The notes beneath the pieces were generated by a model, which saw nothing but the letters and a program-made list of their open reading frames with translations, had not been told where the DNA came from and did not search any database. Of a stretch of DNA of 64,000 bases, positions 40,354 to 50,148 are shown one piece after another. Both the position numbers and the translations under genes were made by a program. This DNA is from Thermoanaerobaculia bacterium (GTDB lineage Bacteria > Acidobacteriota > Thermoanaerobaculia > Gp7-AA8): NCBI GenBank assembly GCA_017883205.1, contig JADGNZ010000029.1, positions 1 through 64,000 on the forward strand, given 5' to 3'. The stretch's first letter is position 1. The number at the start of each line of letters is the position of its first letter.

Positions 40354-43300
40354 ATGAAGCGAGCGCTACTTGGGGCCGTCCTTTTCCTCACTGCTGTCTC
40401 TTCCTTCGCCGCCGACAAAAACCTCACCATCATCAAGGCTGGACCGATTAGCGAAGTAGCCAATCTGGCTGAGGCGAATGAGATTCGCGTCGTGTTCAGC
40501 GAGCCGATGGTTGTCGTCGGCAAGATTCCGAAGGCTCTCGACGTGCCGTGGTTTCACGTCGAGCCGGCGATCAACGGCTCATTCCGGTGGTCGGGAACGA
40601 CGACGCTGATCTTCACGCCCGATCCGAAGACGCCGCTGCCGTTCGCGACGAAGTACGACGTCACGATCGACGCCGCGGCGAAAGCGGTCAGCGGAAAGAC
40701 GCTCGGCAAGCCGTATCACTTCTCGTTCACCACGCCGACGATCCAGCTTCTGCGCACCGACTGGTACCGCAAAGGCGGCAAGTACGACGGCGCGGTCGTG
40801 ATCGCGCTCTGGTTCAATCAGCCGGTCGATGGTGCAACGCTCGGCTCGCACCTGGTGCTCCGCACCGTCGCACATGAATTCAAAGCACCCCCGCTTCCGG
40901 CGCGCGACCGGCTGGCGAAGCTCGAGCCGCCGCAGCCCGCTGCGTTCGACGCGAAGATAGCGAAGGCGCAGCAGGCCGCGGCAAGCGACGGACAGCCGGT
41001 GCTCTCCTTCCTTGCGACGGAGTGGGATAAGAAACACTTCAAGCCGGTGCCGGAGATGGTCATCGTCGAGACGAAACCGGGCGTGCCGCCTGACACGAAC
41101 CTGCAGATCTTCGTCGACGACAAGCTGGCAAAGAACGCGAACAGCGTTGCCAGCGGGCATCCGCAAACCTTCACCATCGAGCTGGGCCCGGCGTTCTTCA
41201 TCGAGAAGGCGGAGTGCCTGGCGGAGTGCGGCCCCGAGTATTACAACCCGATCTCCTTCCGCGTGAACGGCGGCGTGCCGTTCGTGAACTTCAAGAAAGC
41301 CGTCAGCGTCATCGACGTCACCGATCCGGCGCACGAGTTGCCGGTCACGCCGTCCGAGCCGAAGCGCGAAGTCGATCCGAGCGCCGCTCCCGCGACGCAG
41401 TACAGCCTCGACGAGCTCGGATACTCCGTGATCCCTGCGCACACATACGCGGTCCGCGTCGATCCTTCGCTCAAGTCGGAGAGCGGCCAGACGCTCGGCT
41501 ACACGTGGATGGCCGTCGTCGAGTACTGGCACAAAGCGGCCTACATCAGCTTCGGAGATGGGCACGGTGTGTGGGAGTCGAGCGGCGGCCCGCTGCTGCC
41601 CTTCCACGGCCGGAACTTCAAGAATGTCACGCAGTGGATGACACCGTTGTCACTCGACAAGCTCGTCCCGACGATCGTCGATCTGCAGAAAGAGGGCTTC
41701 AAGAAAACGCCCGAAACCGGCGGCGCCCAGCGCAATCTCGCGCCCGTCGCGGACAAGCTGCAGTCGTACGGCCTCAATCTCAAGTCCGCACTGTCATCGA
41801 TCGGCAACGGCATCGTCTGGGCCGTCATCAAGCCGGGCGACCCGATCGCGAAGTCGAAGACGTATTCCGAGGACACTGCTGGAACGATCGTGCAGGTGAC
41901 AAACCTCGGCATCACCGTAAAGGACTCGCCGCAGAACACCCTCGTCCTCGTCACGCGGCTCGACAACGCCGCGCCGGTGGCAGGAGCGAAGGTGTCGATC
42001 CGGACGATCGAGAACAAAGTCTTCTGGACCGGGACCACCGACGCGAACGGCATCGCCATCGCGCCGAATACCGATCTCCGCGTGGAGCGGAACAAGAAGA
42101 ACGAGAAAGGCGAGGAAGTCCCTGTCGAGTCGTGGGAAGCATTCGGCCTGCACTTCGTGGTGACCGCCGAGAAAGACGGCGATAGCGCGTACGCCTCGAG
42201 CGACTGGAACGACGGCATCACGCCGTGGGAGTTCGGACTCAACTTCGACCTCGATGAAGCGAAGCCGCTTCTGCGCGGTACGACGTTCACTGACCGCGGT
42301 GTCTACAAGCCGGGCGAAGAAGTACACGCCAAGATCGTGCTTCGCAGCGACACACCGACCGGCATGCAGCTCCTGCCGGCCGGCACCGACGTCGACATCG
42401 TCGTCACCGACGCGCACGACAAAGAGGTCGACAAGCGCACGGTCAAGTTGAATGACTGGAGCAGCTCGGAGTGGGTGTGGACCGTGCCCGCCGACGGCGT
42501 CCTCGGCGACTACGGCATCAAAGCGTCGGTCAAATCGCAGCGCCTGATGACGTTCGGCAGTTTCCTGGTTGCTGCGTACCGCCGTCCGGAGTTCCGCGTC
42601 GATGTAACACTCAAGGGAGCGCCTCCGATCGCCGGGACGAAACTGAACGGCACGATCATCGGCAAGTATCTCTTCGGCGGCGCGATGGCATCGCGACCGG
42701 TGAAGTGGACGTATTCGAAGGTCCCTGTTTACGACGTTCCATCTGCGATCCGCGAGCGGTTCCAGGAAGGGCAGTGGGAGTTCCTCGGCGAAGACCCCGA
42801 GCAACGCCGGGAAGGCGAAACGATCAACACAATGGAGCCGAAGCTCGACGCCAAGGGTGAATTGAAACTGACGCTCGATACCGACATCGCCGCGGGCGTG
42901 CCGTGGAGCTACGTGCTCGAAGGCAACGTGACCGACGTCTCGCGCCAGCAGCTCGCCAACCGCACGGCGTTCCGCGTTCATCCGGCGCCGTGGTACATCG
43001 GCGTGAAGTCGCCGAACTACTTCTCCGACGCTACGAAGGGGCTCGACACCGCCATCGTCGCTGCCGCGCTCGATGGCACGGCAACGGCCGGTGTCTCCGT
43101 CAGCGTCGACCTTCATCGCATCCAGTGGAACTCCGTGCGCGAGGCTGCCGGCAATGGCTTCTACAACTGGCAAACGGAGCGCAAAGAGCTTCCCGCCGGA
43201 CATTGGGATGTGACCACGCAGGCGACGGCTGCCCCGCTGCACATTCCGCTCGGCGAAGGCGGCGAATATCTCATCATCGCAACTGCAAAGGATGCCGAGG

Positions 43301-46125
43301 GCCGCTCGACGACGACACGCACCTGGTTCTACGCGGTCGGTGGCGGCTACACGGCATGGGCGCGCGCGGACAGCAACCGCATCGAGCTCGTGCCGGAGAA
43401 GAAGACGTACAAGCCCGGCGAAACGGCGCGGATCATGGTGAAGTCGCCGTGGGAGCACGCAACGGCGCTGCTCACGACCGAGCGCGAAGGCGTGCGCACC
43501 TGGAAGACGTTCGAGCTGACCTCGACGCAGACGACCGTCTCCGTGCCGATCACCGAGAAAGACATTCCGAACCTTTTCGTCGCAGTAACGTTGCTCAAAG
43601 GCCGTACGAAGGATGGCATCGAGGACGAGAGCGATCCCGGCAAGCCCGCGTTCCGCCTCGGCTACACAGCGCTGAGCGTCGTTGACGCAGCGAAGCGTTT
43701 GAAGGTCGCGGTCAAAGCAAATAGCGTCGAGTATCGCCCGGCATCGAAGGCGCGCATCGAAGTCGATGTGCATGACGCCGCCGGCAAGCCGACGCAATCC
43801 GAAGTGACGTTGTGGGCCGTCGATTACGGCGTCCTTTCGCTGACCGCGTACGAAACGCCTGACGTGCTCCAGTCGATCTACCTCGAAAAATCGCTGCAAG
43901 TCATCAACTTCGATTCGCGCCAGAAGATCGTCAGCCGCCGCGTGCTGACGCCGAAGGGCGAGACGCAGGGTGGCGGCGGCGGCAAGGACGCCGGACCGGG
44001 CGTGATGCGCAAAGACTTCCGCGTGCTCGCGTTCTGGGTCGGCTCCGTCGTCACGGACGCGAAGGGTCACGCGAAGACGGATGTCACGCTCCCCGAGTCG
44101 CTGACGACGTATCGCATCATGGCCGTCGCCGGCGACCGCGGCTCGCGCTTCGGTTGGGCGCAGAACGAGATCCGCATCAACAAGCCGGTGCTGCTGACAC
44201 CGACGTGGCCACGCTTCCTCGCCGTCGGCGACAAGGCGTTCTTCGGCGGCGTCGTGCACTCGCAGCTCAAGCAGCCGGGCAAGGCGACGGTAACGATCAA
44301 GTCGCTCGATCCGTCGATCGTCGAATTCACGCAGCCAACGTCGCAGACAATTGACATCGCCGCGGAAGGTTCTGCCGAGGTGCGGTTCAACGGGTCGGCG
44401 AAAGCGGTCGGCAGCGCAAGACTGCAGGTGACCGTTTCGCTCAACAAGGAGACCGACGCGTTCGAAGACTCGCTGCCGGTGCGCATCCTCACGCCGTCCG
44501 AGACCGTCGCCGCGTACGGCGAGGCCAAGCCCGACGCGAAGGAGACGCTGGCGGTTCCGAAGGATGTCGTGCCGTCATCCGGCGGACTGCACGTCGAGCT
44601 TTCGTCGACGGCGATGGTCGGCTTGGCCGAGGGCGCCGCGTATCTTGTCGATTATCCGTACGGCTGCGCGGAACAGCGCTCGTCCGGCGCCATGGCTCTC
44701 ATGCTGTCCTCCGACCTCGGCGACGCATTCGCGCTTCCCGGCATCGACCCGAAGAAGGGCCGCACCATCGCGCAAGCGACGATCAATGAGCTCAACAATT
44801 TCCAGTGCGGCGACGGTGGCTTCGCGTTCTGGGCAGGCGAGTGCTACACCGAATCGCCGTACATGACCGCGACCGTTCTGCACGTGATGCAGCGCGGCGA
44901 GAAGTTGAAGTACGACGTCAACAAAGACGTGACGAAGCGCGGGTATGACTACCTCGACGCCAAGCTCAAGGAACCGCGTCCGACGAACGAGGGCTGGTGG
45001 CCGGCGTACACGGCATGGCAGGCCTTCGCGGTCAAGGTTTTGACCGAGGGCGGTCGGAACGAAGATAGCCACATCACGCGGCTCTACTCATATGTCGATC
45101 GGATGCCGTTGTTCGGCATCGCGTATCTCACCGACGCCATGCTGGCGAAGGGAGAGAAGGGTCCGCGCGTCGACGAGCTCACGCGCCGCATCACCAACGG
45201 CATCCTGCCCGAGGGCGGCAGCGCGCACGTCGAAGAGCTGTCCGATCCCTACCTTCTTTATTACTGGAGCTCGAGCGTTCGCTCTACCGCCATCGCCCTC
45301 GGCACTCTCACCCGCCACGGCGAGAGCGAGCAGATGGTCAAGCAGATGGTGCGCTGGCTGATGAAAGTGCGCCGTCAGGGACGTTGGGGCAACACGCAGG
45401 AAAACATCTGGGCGATGGAGTCGCTCGTCGACTACTACCGCAAGTACGAGAGCGAGACGCCGGACTTCACCGCAGTCGTGAAGATCGGCGCGGACACGAT
45501 CGCCAACGATTCATTCAAAGGCCGCAGCACCGAGGCGAAGAATCACGACATCCCGATGCAGCAGCTCATGGCGCGGCCGGCGGGAGACACGCCGGTGACG
45601 TTCGATCGTCAAGGTACAGGCACGCTCTTCTACCTGATGCGTCTGCGCTACACGCCGGTTGGTCTCATGCACGACGCGCTCAATCAGGGTTTCAGCGTCG
45701 AGCGGAAGTACTCGCTGAAGACATTCAAGGCTGGCGATTTGATCAAGGTCACGCTACGCATCCGCAACACGAAGGAGCGGCGCTTCGTGGCGGTGATCGA
45801 TCCGATTCCCGCGGGTACGGAGCCGGTGGAGTCGTGGTTCGCCACGACCGCGAGCGATCTGGCCGCGGAGCAAAGTAAGAACGATACGCAGGGCGATGAC
45901 TGGATGTCGTGGTGGAAACACGGCGGCTTCGATCACGTCGAGCGTCACGATGACCGCGTCAACCTCTTCGCCACGCGCCTCGGCGAAGGGATGCACGAGT
46001 TCACGTACATGGTTCGCGCCACGACTGCCGGCACGTTCATCACCGCGCCGACGCATGCCGAGGAGATGTACGAGCCCGAAGTCTTCGGGAGAACGGCCAG
46101 CGAGGTCATCGAGGTCAAACCGTGA
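40354..46125 (+). CDS. bacterial alpha-2-macroglobulin with thioester motif
   Basis: 1,923 residues, longer than E. coli YfhM (~1,650). Signal peptide MKRALLGAVLFLTAVSSFAA without a lipobox Cys, so soluble in the periplasm or released. The N-terminal part carries Big_5-like and macroglobulin (MG) domains (RGVYKPGEEVHAKIVLR is an MG signature). The bait/thioester region holds CAEQ in YPYGCAEQRSS near residue 1438, which would form the covalent protease-trapping thioester. It is partnered by pbpC, one base downstream: the known pair in which A2M shields the wall where PbpC repairs it. The ATG 40354 is chosen at the signal peptide; the frame is open into array 2 but that part is repeat. Confidence 0.92.
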   Translation: MKRALLGAVLFLTAVSSFAADKNLTIIKAGPISEVANLAEANEIRVVFSEPMVVVGKIPKALDVPWFHVEPAINGSFRWSGTTTLIFTPDPKTPLPFATKYDVTIDAAAKAVSGKTLGKPYHFSFTTPTIQLLRTDWYRKGGKYDGAVVIALWFNQPVDGATLGSHLVLRTVAHEFKAPPLPARDRLAKLEPPQPAAFDAKIAKAQQAAASDGQPVLSFLATEWDKKHFKPVPEMVIVETKPGVPPDTNLQIFVDDKLAKNANSVASGHPQTFTIELGPAFFIEKAECLAECGPEYYNPISFRVNGGVPFVNFKKAVSVIDVTDPAHELPVTPSEPKREVDPSAAPATQYSLDELGYSVIPAHTYAVRVDPSLKSESGQTLGYTWMAVVEYWHKAAYISFGDGHGVWESSGGPLLPFHGRNFKNVTQWMTPLSLDKLVPTIVDLQKEGFKKTPETGGAQRNLAPVADKLQSYGLNLKSALSSIGNGIVWAVIKPGDPIAKSKTYSEDTAGTIVQVTNLGITVKDSPQNTLVLVTRLDNAAPVAGAKVSIRTIENKVFWTGTTDANGIAIAPNTDLRVERNKKNEKGEEVPVESWEAFGLHFVVTAEKDGDSAYASSDWNDGITPWEFGLNFDLDEAKPLLRGTTFTDRGVYKPGEEVHAKIVLRSDTPTGMQLLPAGTDVDIVVTDAHDKEVDKRTVKLNDWSSSEWVWTVPADGVLGDYGIKASVKSQRLMTFGSFLVAAYRRPEFRVDVTLKGAPPIAGTKLNGTIIGKYLFGGAMASRPVKWTYSKVPVYDVPSAIRERFQEGQWEFLGEDPEQRREGETINTMEPKLDAKGELKLTLDTDIAAGVPWSYVLEGNVTDVSRQQLANRTAFRVHPAPWYIGVKSPNYFSDATKGLDTAIVAAALDGTATAGVSVSVDLHRIQWNSVREAAGNGFYNWQTERKELPAGHWDVTTQATAAPLHIPLGEGGEYLIIATAKDAEGRSTTTRTWFYAVGGGYTAWARADSNRIELVPEKKTYKPGETARIMVKSPWEHATALLTTEREGVRTWKTFELTSTQTTVSVPITEKDIPNLFVAVTLLKGRTKDGIEDESDPGKPAFRLGYTALSVVDAAKRLKVAVKANSVEYRPASKARIEVDVHDAAGKPTQSEVTLWAVDYGVLSLTAYETPDVLQSIYLEKSLQVINFDSRQKIVSRRVLTPKGETQGGGGGKDAGPGVMRKDFRVLAFWVGSVVTDAKGHAKTDVTLPESLTTYRIMAVAGDRGSRFGWAQNEIRINKPVLLTPTWPRFLAVGDKAFFGGVVHSQLKQPGKATVTIKSLDPSIVEFTQPTSQTIDIAAEGSAEVRFNGSAKAVGSARLQVTVSLNKETDAFEDSLPVRILTPSETVAAYGEAKPDAKETLAVPKDVVPSSGGLHVELSSTAMVGLAEGAAYLVDYPYGCAEQRSSGAMALMLSSDLGDAFALPGIDPKKGRTIAQATINELNNFQCGDGGFAFWAGECYTESPYMTATVLHVMQRGEKLKYDVNKDVTKRGYDYLDAKLKEPRPTNEGWWPAYTAWQAFAVKVLTEGGRNEDSHITRLYSYVDRMPLFGIAYLTDAMLAKGEKGPRVDELTRRITNGILPEGGSAHVEELSDPYLLYYWSSSVRSTAIALGTLTRHGESEQMVKQMVRWLMKVRRQGRWGNTQENIWAMESLVDYYRKYESETPDFTAVVKIGADTIANDSFKGRSTEAKNHDIPMQQLMARPAGDTPVTFDRQGTGTLFYLMRLRYTPVGLMHDALNQGFSVERKYSLKTFKAGDLIKVTLRIRNTKERRFVAVIDPIPAGTEPVESWFATTASDLAAEQSKNDTQGDDWMSWWKHGGFDHVERHDDRVNLFATRLGEGMHEFTYMVRATTAGTFITAPTHAEEMYEPEVFGRTASEVIEVKP

Positions 46126-48341
46126 TGTTCTTCAAAGTGGAGCGCCGGCGGCTCGCCGGCTGGACCGCCGGCGGCCTCGCCGGCGGTCTTCTCGCTCTCG
46201 CACTCTGGATCCGCCTCGGCCCGATCCCGACGATCACCCCCGATACCTCGCCGGTCATCGTCGACCGTAACGGCGTCGTGTTGTACGAGCCGCTTACTCC
46301 CTCGGGCACCCGCAACGAGTGGCTCGACGTCGTCCCCGAGTCGATCGCGGCCGCGACGATCGCCGCCGAGGATCGCCGCTTCGAGCATCATCCCGGCATC
46401 GATCCGATCGCGATCGCGCGCGCGGTCGCGCACGACATCCGCCATCTACGCGCCGTCGAAGGCGGATCGACGATCACGCAGCAGGTGGCAAAGATGCTGC
46501 TCGGCAACCCGCCGCGCACGATCGCGTCGAAAATGCGCGAGGCCGTCATCGCGCTGCGCCTCGAACATCGCTATACCAAGCGCCAGATCCTCGCGCTGTA
46601 CGTGAATCTCGCGCCGTATGGCGAGCAGACGATCGGTGTGGCCCGCGCCAGCCGGCGCTACTTCGGATGTGCGCCGGAGGAGTTGACGATCGCGCAGTCG
46701 GCATGGCTGGCGTCACTGCCGCAACGGCCGTCGACGCCACGCCGCGCGTTGGCAAGGCAGCGTGTCGTTCTCGCTCGCATGCACGCGCTGGGATTGATCG
46801 ACGACGCATCGTGGCGCGAAGCGCGTGCCGAGCGGCTGTCACTCGATCGCGGTATCCAACCAACGCTCGCTCCTCACTTTGTCGAGCAGGTTCGGAGCCG
46901 GTCCGGCGCGCAACCCAATCACCTCGTGAAGACAACGCTCGATGCGGTGTTGCAGCAAAACGTTCGCGGCATCATTGCCGCGGAGCGCGCGAACCTTCTT
47001 CGTCACGGCGCGCACAGCGTAGCCGTCGTCGTTCTCGACAACGAGACGGGTGGGTGGCTGGCGTGGGAAGGTTCGGGCGATTACTTCGGGACCGAGTTTG
47101 GCGGCGCGATCGATGGCGTGACGACGTTGCGTCAGCCGGGCTCGACACTCAAGCCGTTCACTTACGCGCTGGCGTTCGAAGAAGGAATCACCCCGGCGAC
47201 CGTGCTCGCGGACGTGCCTTCGCACTTTCCGACTGCTGAGGAAGGCGTCGTCTACACGCCGCGAAACTATGACGGAGGCTATCGCGGTCCGCTGCGTGCA
47301 CGCGCCGCGCTGGCCGGATCGGAAAACGTTCCCGCCGTTGCGCTCCTCGAGAAAGTAGGACCTCCTGCGTTGCTGCGCCTGCTGCGCGGCACCGGCTTTC
47401 GCGATCTCACCCACACCGCTGATTACTACGGCCTCGGACTCACGCTCGGCGACGCCGAGGTGACGCTCGAGCAACTCGTGAGCGCGTACGCGACGTTCGC
47501 AAGGGGAGGGACGGCCGTCTCCACGACGATGCTGCTCCGACCCCCGACCCCCGACTCCCGACCCCCGCGCATCGTCTCCCCTCGCACCGCGTTCTGGATC
47601 ACCGACATCCTCAGCGACTCGCACGCGCGCGAGTTCATCTTCGGCCGCGGCGGCAATCTCGATTTTCCGTTTCCGGTCGCAGTGAAGACTGGTACGTCGC
47701 AGGCGTACCACGACAACTGGACGATCGGCTACACGCGCGCCGTCACGGTCGGCGTCTGGGTCGGCAACTTCGATCGCCAGGCGCTGCGCAGTTCGAGCGG
47801 CGTCACCGGAGCCGGCCCGATCTTCCATTCGGTCATGCTCGCGGCGATGCGCCGCGCCGGCGACAACGGCGAGCGCGAGATCGTCGATCGCCCCGACGAC
47901 CTCGAGCAGCAGCCGATCTGCGCGCTGTCAGGATTGCGGCCATCGACATCGTGTCCCGCGATCGAGAGCGAATGGCTGCCGCGCGAAGCGCCCGTCGAGT
48001 TCTGCGCCTGGCATCACGCGGGCCGGATCGACTGGCCCGAGGAGTACCGCGATTGGGCGAGCGCGCGCGAACGCCGCACGCTGGCGTCGGCCCCACGTGC
48101 GCTGGCCGGACGCGAAACACGATTCCGCATCACCAGCCCGTCCAACGACACGACGTACCTGGTCGATCCAACGCTCCATCGCGAGTTTCAGGCGATCCAC
48201 CTGCGAGCAACAAGCGACGCAATATGGAGCGTCGACGGAAAGCCGGCCGCGAGCGAGTGGCCGTTGCGAACCGGAAAGCATTCGATCGTCGCCACGAACC
48301 GCCGCGGAGAACGCGACGCAATAGCAATCACGGTGCGTTAG
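46125..48341 (+). CDS. pbpC: penicillin-binding protein 1C
   Basis: 738 residues. Membrane anchor near 15-30, then a GT51 glycosyltransferase (AAEDRRFEHHPGIDPIAIARA, GGSTITQQVAKMLLG), a transpeptidase with SxxK in QPGSTLKPF, SxN in AGSENVP and KTGTS, and a C-terminal BiPBP_C domain. Polymerises and cross-links peptidoglycan. ATG 46125 shares a base with the A2M stop; GTG 46122 would add one residue. Two repeat intrusions are visible: the membrane-anchor DNA (46141-46187) is a family H palindrome, and residues near LLRPPTPDSRPPRIVSP come from a family C word (47537-47568). Confidence 0.93.
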   Translation: MFFKVERRRLAGWTAGGLAGGLLALALWIRLGPIPTITPDTSPVIVDRNGVVLYEPLTPSGTRNEWLDVVPESIAAATIAAEDRRFEHHPGIDPIAIARAVAHDIRHLRAVEGGSTITQQVAKMLLGNPPRTIASKMREAVIALRLEHRYTKRQILALYVNLAPYGEQTIGVARASRRYFGCAPEELTIAQSAWLASLPQRPSTPRRALARQRVVLARMHALGLIDDASWREARAERLSLDRGIQPTLAPHFVEQVRSRSGAQPNHLVKTTLDAVLQQNVRGIIAAERANLLRHGAHSVAVVVLDNETGGWLAWEGSGDYFGTEFGGAIDGVTTLRQPGSTLKPFTYALAFEEGITPATVLADVPSHFPTAEEGVVYTPRNYDGGYRGPLRARAALAGSENVPAVALLEKVGPPALLRLLRGTGFRDLTHTADYYGLGLTLGDAEVTLEQLVSAYATFARGGTAVSTTMLLRPPTPDSRPPRIVSPRTAFWITDILSDSHAREFIFGRGGNLDFPFPVAVKTGTSQAYHDNWTIGYTRAVTVGVWVGNFDRQALRSSSGVTGAGPIFHSVMLAAMRRAGDNGEREIVDRPDDLEQQPICALSGLRPSTSCPAIESEWLPREAPVEFCAWHHAGRIDWPEEYRDWASARERRTLASAPRALAGRETRFRITSPSNDTTYLVDPTLHREFQAIHLRATSDAIWSVDGKPAASEWPLRTGKHSIVATNRRGERDAIAITVR
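46141..46187. repeat. family H palindrome within the pbpC membrane-anchor codons
   Basis: AGCGCCGGCGGCTCGCCGG... matches the intergenic copy at 56944-56990 nearly base for base (GCCGGCTGGACCGCC shared). Here it encodes RRRLAGWTAGGLAGG. Confidence 0.65.
47537..47568. repeat. family C word inside pbpC
   Basis: CCGACCCCCGACCCCCGACT and following bases are the GACTCCC/GACCCCC word seen at 7204-7448, kept in frame in the loop before IVSPRTAFW. Confidence 0.7.
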
Positions 48342-48357
48342 GTTTCCAGGAGAAACG

Positions 48358-48416
48358 AACCACAGAGGCACTGAGATCACAGAGGTTTTCTCTGTGTCCT
48401 CTGAGTCTCTGTGGTG
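48358..48416. repeat. long palindrome, family A copy 4
   Basis: AACCACAGAGGCACTGAGAT faces TCCTCTGAGTCTCTGTGGT after pbpC. Confidence 0.8.
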
Positions 48417-48453
48417 ATGGTTTGGAATCTCCCAAAATCCCGCACGAATCCCG

Positions 48454-48459
48454 CATAAT
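48454..48459 (+). promoter_or_regulatory. -10 element of the C26 hydrolase gene
   Basis: CATAAT ends 7 nt before the ATG at 48467; no ribosome site. Confidence 0.5.
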
Positions 48460-48466
48460 CAGCGGC

Positions 48467-49234
48467 ATGAACAAGCCTCTCATCGGTATCGCTTCGGACG
48501 TCGCTCACCGCGGAGGGGAGCGCGACCGGGCGTTTGTTTACACGACCTACATTGAATCGTTGAAGCGCGCAGGCGCGGTGCCGGTGTTGATCCCGCCGCA
48601 GCCGGAGAATGCGGCTGACGTTCTCGATGGACTCGACGGGATTCTTCTCGCCGGCGGCGATGACTGCGATCCGGCCGAGTATGGCGAAGAGAAGCATCCG
48701 AGCTGCGAGCCGATGGACCCTCGACGCCAGAAGAACGACCTCGGGCTGGCCAAACTGGCGCGTCAGCGCGGGGTGCCGACGCTCGGCATTTGTCTCGGCG
48801 TGCAGGTGATGAACGTGGCTGCGGGAGGGACGCTCATTCAGGACATCGGTTCGGCGGTCGGCACGAAGATCGATCACGCCAGTGAACCGAGCGACCGTCA
48901 TCGCCACGATGTGCTCATCGACGGCGCCACGAAACTCGGCAGCATCCTCGGCGCGAAGGAACTGAACGTGAACTCCTCGCACCACCAGGCGGTCGGCCGC
49001 GTTGCGGACGGACTCCGCGTCACGGCGCACGCCCCCGACGGAATCGTCGAAGGTCTCGAAGATCCGTCGCATCCCTTCTACGTCGGCGTGCAATGGCACC
49101 CCGAAGACATGCCCTTGGAACCGTCGGCGACGTCGATCTTCGGCGCTTTCGTGGAAGCCGCGCGAACGCATGCGGCGCGGAAGGAAGCAGCATCACCGGA
49201 ATTGTCACCGGTCGGTGCGGCGCATTCGGAATAG
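48467..49234 (+). CDS. gamma-glutamyl-gamma-aminobutyrate hydrolase family protein (peptidase C26)
   Basis: 255 residues, class I glutamine-amidotransferase-like fold. Nucleophile Cys in LGICLGVQVMN near 109, His and Glu in VQWHPEDMP near 225; LLAGGDDCDPAEYGE is the family's substrate-loop region. The family (PuuD-like) cleaves gamma-glutamyl bonds, for example in putrescine breakdown. No puu genes are nearby, so the substrate is uncertain. Leaderless start with CATAAT 7 nt upstream. Confidence 0.88.
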   Translation: MNKPLIGIASDVAHRGGERDRAFVYTTYIESLKRAGAVPVLIPPQPENAADVLDGLDGILLAGGDDCDPAEYGEEKHPSCEPMDPRRQKNDLGLAKLARQRGVPTLGICLGVQVMNVAAGGTLIQDIGSAVGTKIDHASEPSDRHRHDVLIDGATKLGSILGAKELNVNSSHHQAVGRVADGLRVTAHAPDGIVEGLEDPSHPFYVGVQWHPEDMPLEPSATSIFGAFVEAARTHAARKEAASPELSPVGAAHSE

Positions 49235-49279
49235 CGACTTTCCCGGTGCCGTTTGCGAAGCCCGGACGGGAGGACTCAC

Positions 49280-50125
49280 GTGAAAAGGACTGCTCTGATC
49301 GCCGCGATTGCGCTGCTGTTCGTTCAGCAAGCCGTCGCTTCGCCATGGCTCAAAGAGATTGCGGCCGCGCAGAAGAAGGCGAAAGAAAAGAACCAGTTGA
49401 TCTTTGTCGACCTCTTCGCCGACTGGTGCGGCTGGTGCCATAAGTTCGAGCAGGAAGTGATCCCCTCGGAAGCGTTTCAGAACGCCACGGACAAGATGGT
49501 CCTCCTCCGTCTCAACACCGAGGACGGGAAAGATGGGACGAAGCTGTCGCATGACTACGGCATCAGCTCGCTGCCGACCTTCGTCGTGCTGAACAGTGAT
49601 CTTTTGATCGCCGGCGTCCTCAAGGGCTACTCTCCGGCGAAGGAGTTCGCGCTGTCGCTCCAGGACACGGAGAGCAAATACAAAGACTTCATGAAGCGCG
49701 TCTCCGACGAACCGTCGATCGCCAAGGATTATGTGAAACGTCTGGCGCTGGCGAAGGAGTTCGAGTCGCGGGCCGGCTATGCGCAGAGTGAGTCGCGTCT
49801 GCGCAAGCTCATCGCAGAATCCGCGGTGCCCGTGGGCGTCCGAGATGATGCATACGTCGAGTTGGCCATGACGCAGATGCTGCAGAAGAAGTTCGACGAT
49901 GCCCGGAAGACGATTGCGAAGTTCCAGACGGTTCAGACGAAGGGTGACGCTTACGAGCGCTCGCGGCTTCTCACCGGCGACATCTATCTGCAATCAGGAA
50001 ACGCAGTGGGCGCGCTGACCGAATACCGGGCATTCCGGACGAAGTTCCCGAACTCGCAATACAGCCGCAACGTCGAGATGATGATCGCGCAACTCGAGCG
50101 TCAGCTTGGCGCGCCGCGGCGGTAG
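49280..50125 (+). CDS. periplasmic thioredoxin-like protein with TPR-like tail
   Basis: 281 residues, signal peptide MKRTALIAAIALLFVQQAVA starting at GTG 49280, which has GGGAGG upstream. The thioredoxin fold has the active site FADWCGWCHKFEQEV, the WCxWC variant common in DsbD-fused or partner thioredoxins. The C-terminal half is helical with TPR-like repeats (RDDAYVELAMTQML, GDIYLQSGNAVGALTEYRAFR). The next gene is DsbD, the likely source of electrons for this protein. Confidence 0.88.
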   Translation: MKRTALIAAIALLFVQQAVASPWLKEIAAAQKKAKEKNQLIFVDLFADWCGWCHKFEQEVIPSEAFQNATDKMVLLRLNTEDGKDGTKLSHDYGISSLPTFVVLNSDLLIAGVLKGYSPAKEFALSLQDTESKYKDFMKRVSDEPSIAKDYVKRLALAKEFESRAGYAQSESRLRKLIAESAVPVGVRDDAYVELAMTQMLQKKFDDARKTIAKFQTVQTKGDAYERSRLLTGDIYLQSGNAVGALTEYRAFRTKFPNSQYSRNVEMMIAQLERQLGAPRR

Positions 50126-50148
50126 GACTCCGAAATGTTGAGTGTTGA

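Noticed and set aside
41794-44259. 821-codon minus-strand open frame
   Set aside because: It is the antisense of the alpha-2-macroglobulin gene; it is Arg/Asp-rich with no family features. Other long antisense frames (for example 29413-30825 and 21005-22132) were rejected for the same reason.
48130-48327. Small minus-strand frames inside pbpC and similar genes
   Set aside because: They are shadows of GC-rich coding DNA without start signals.
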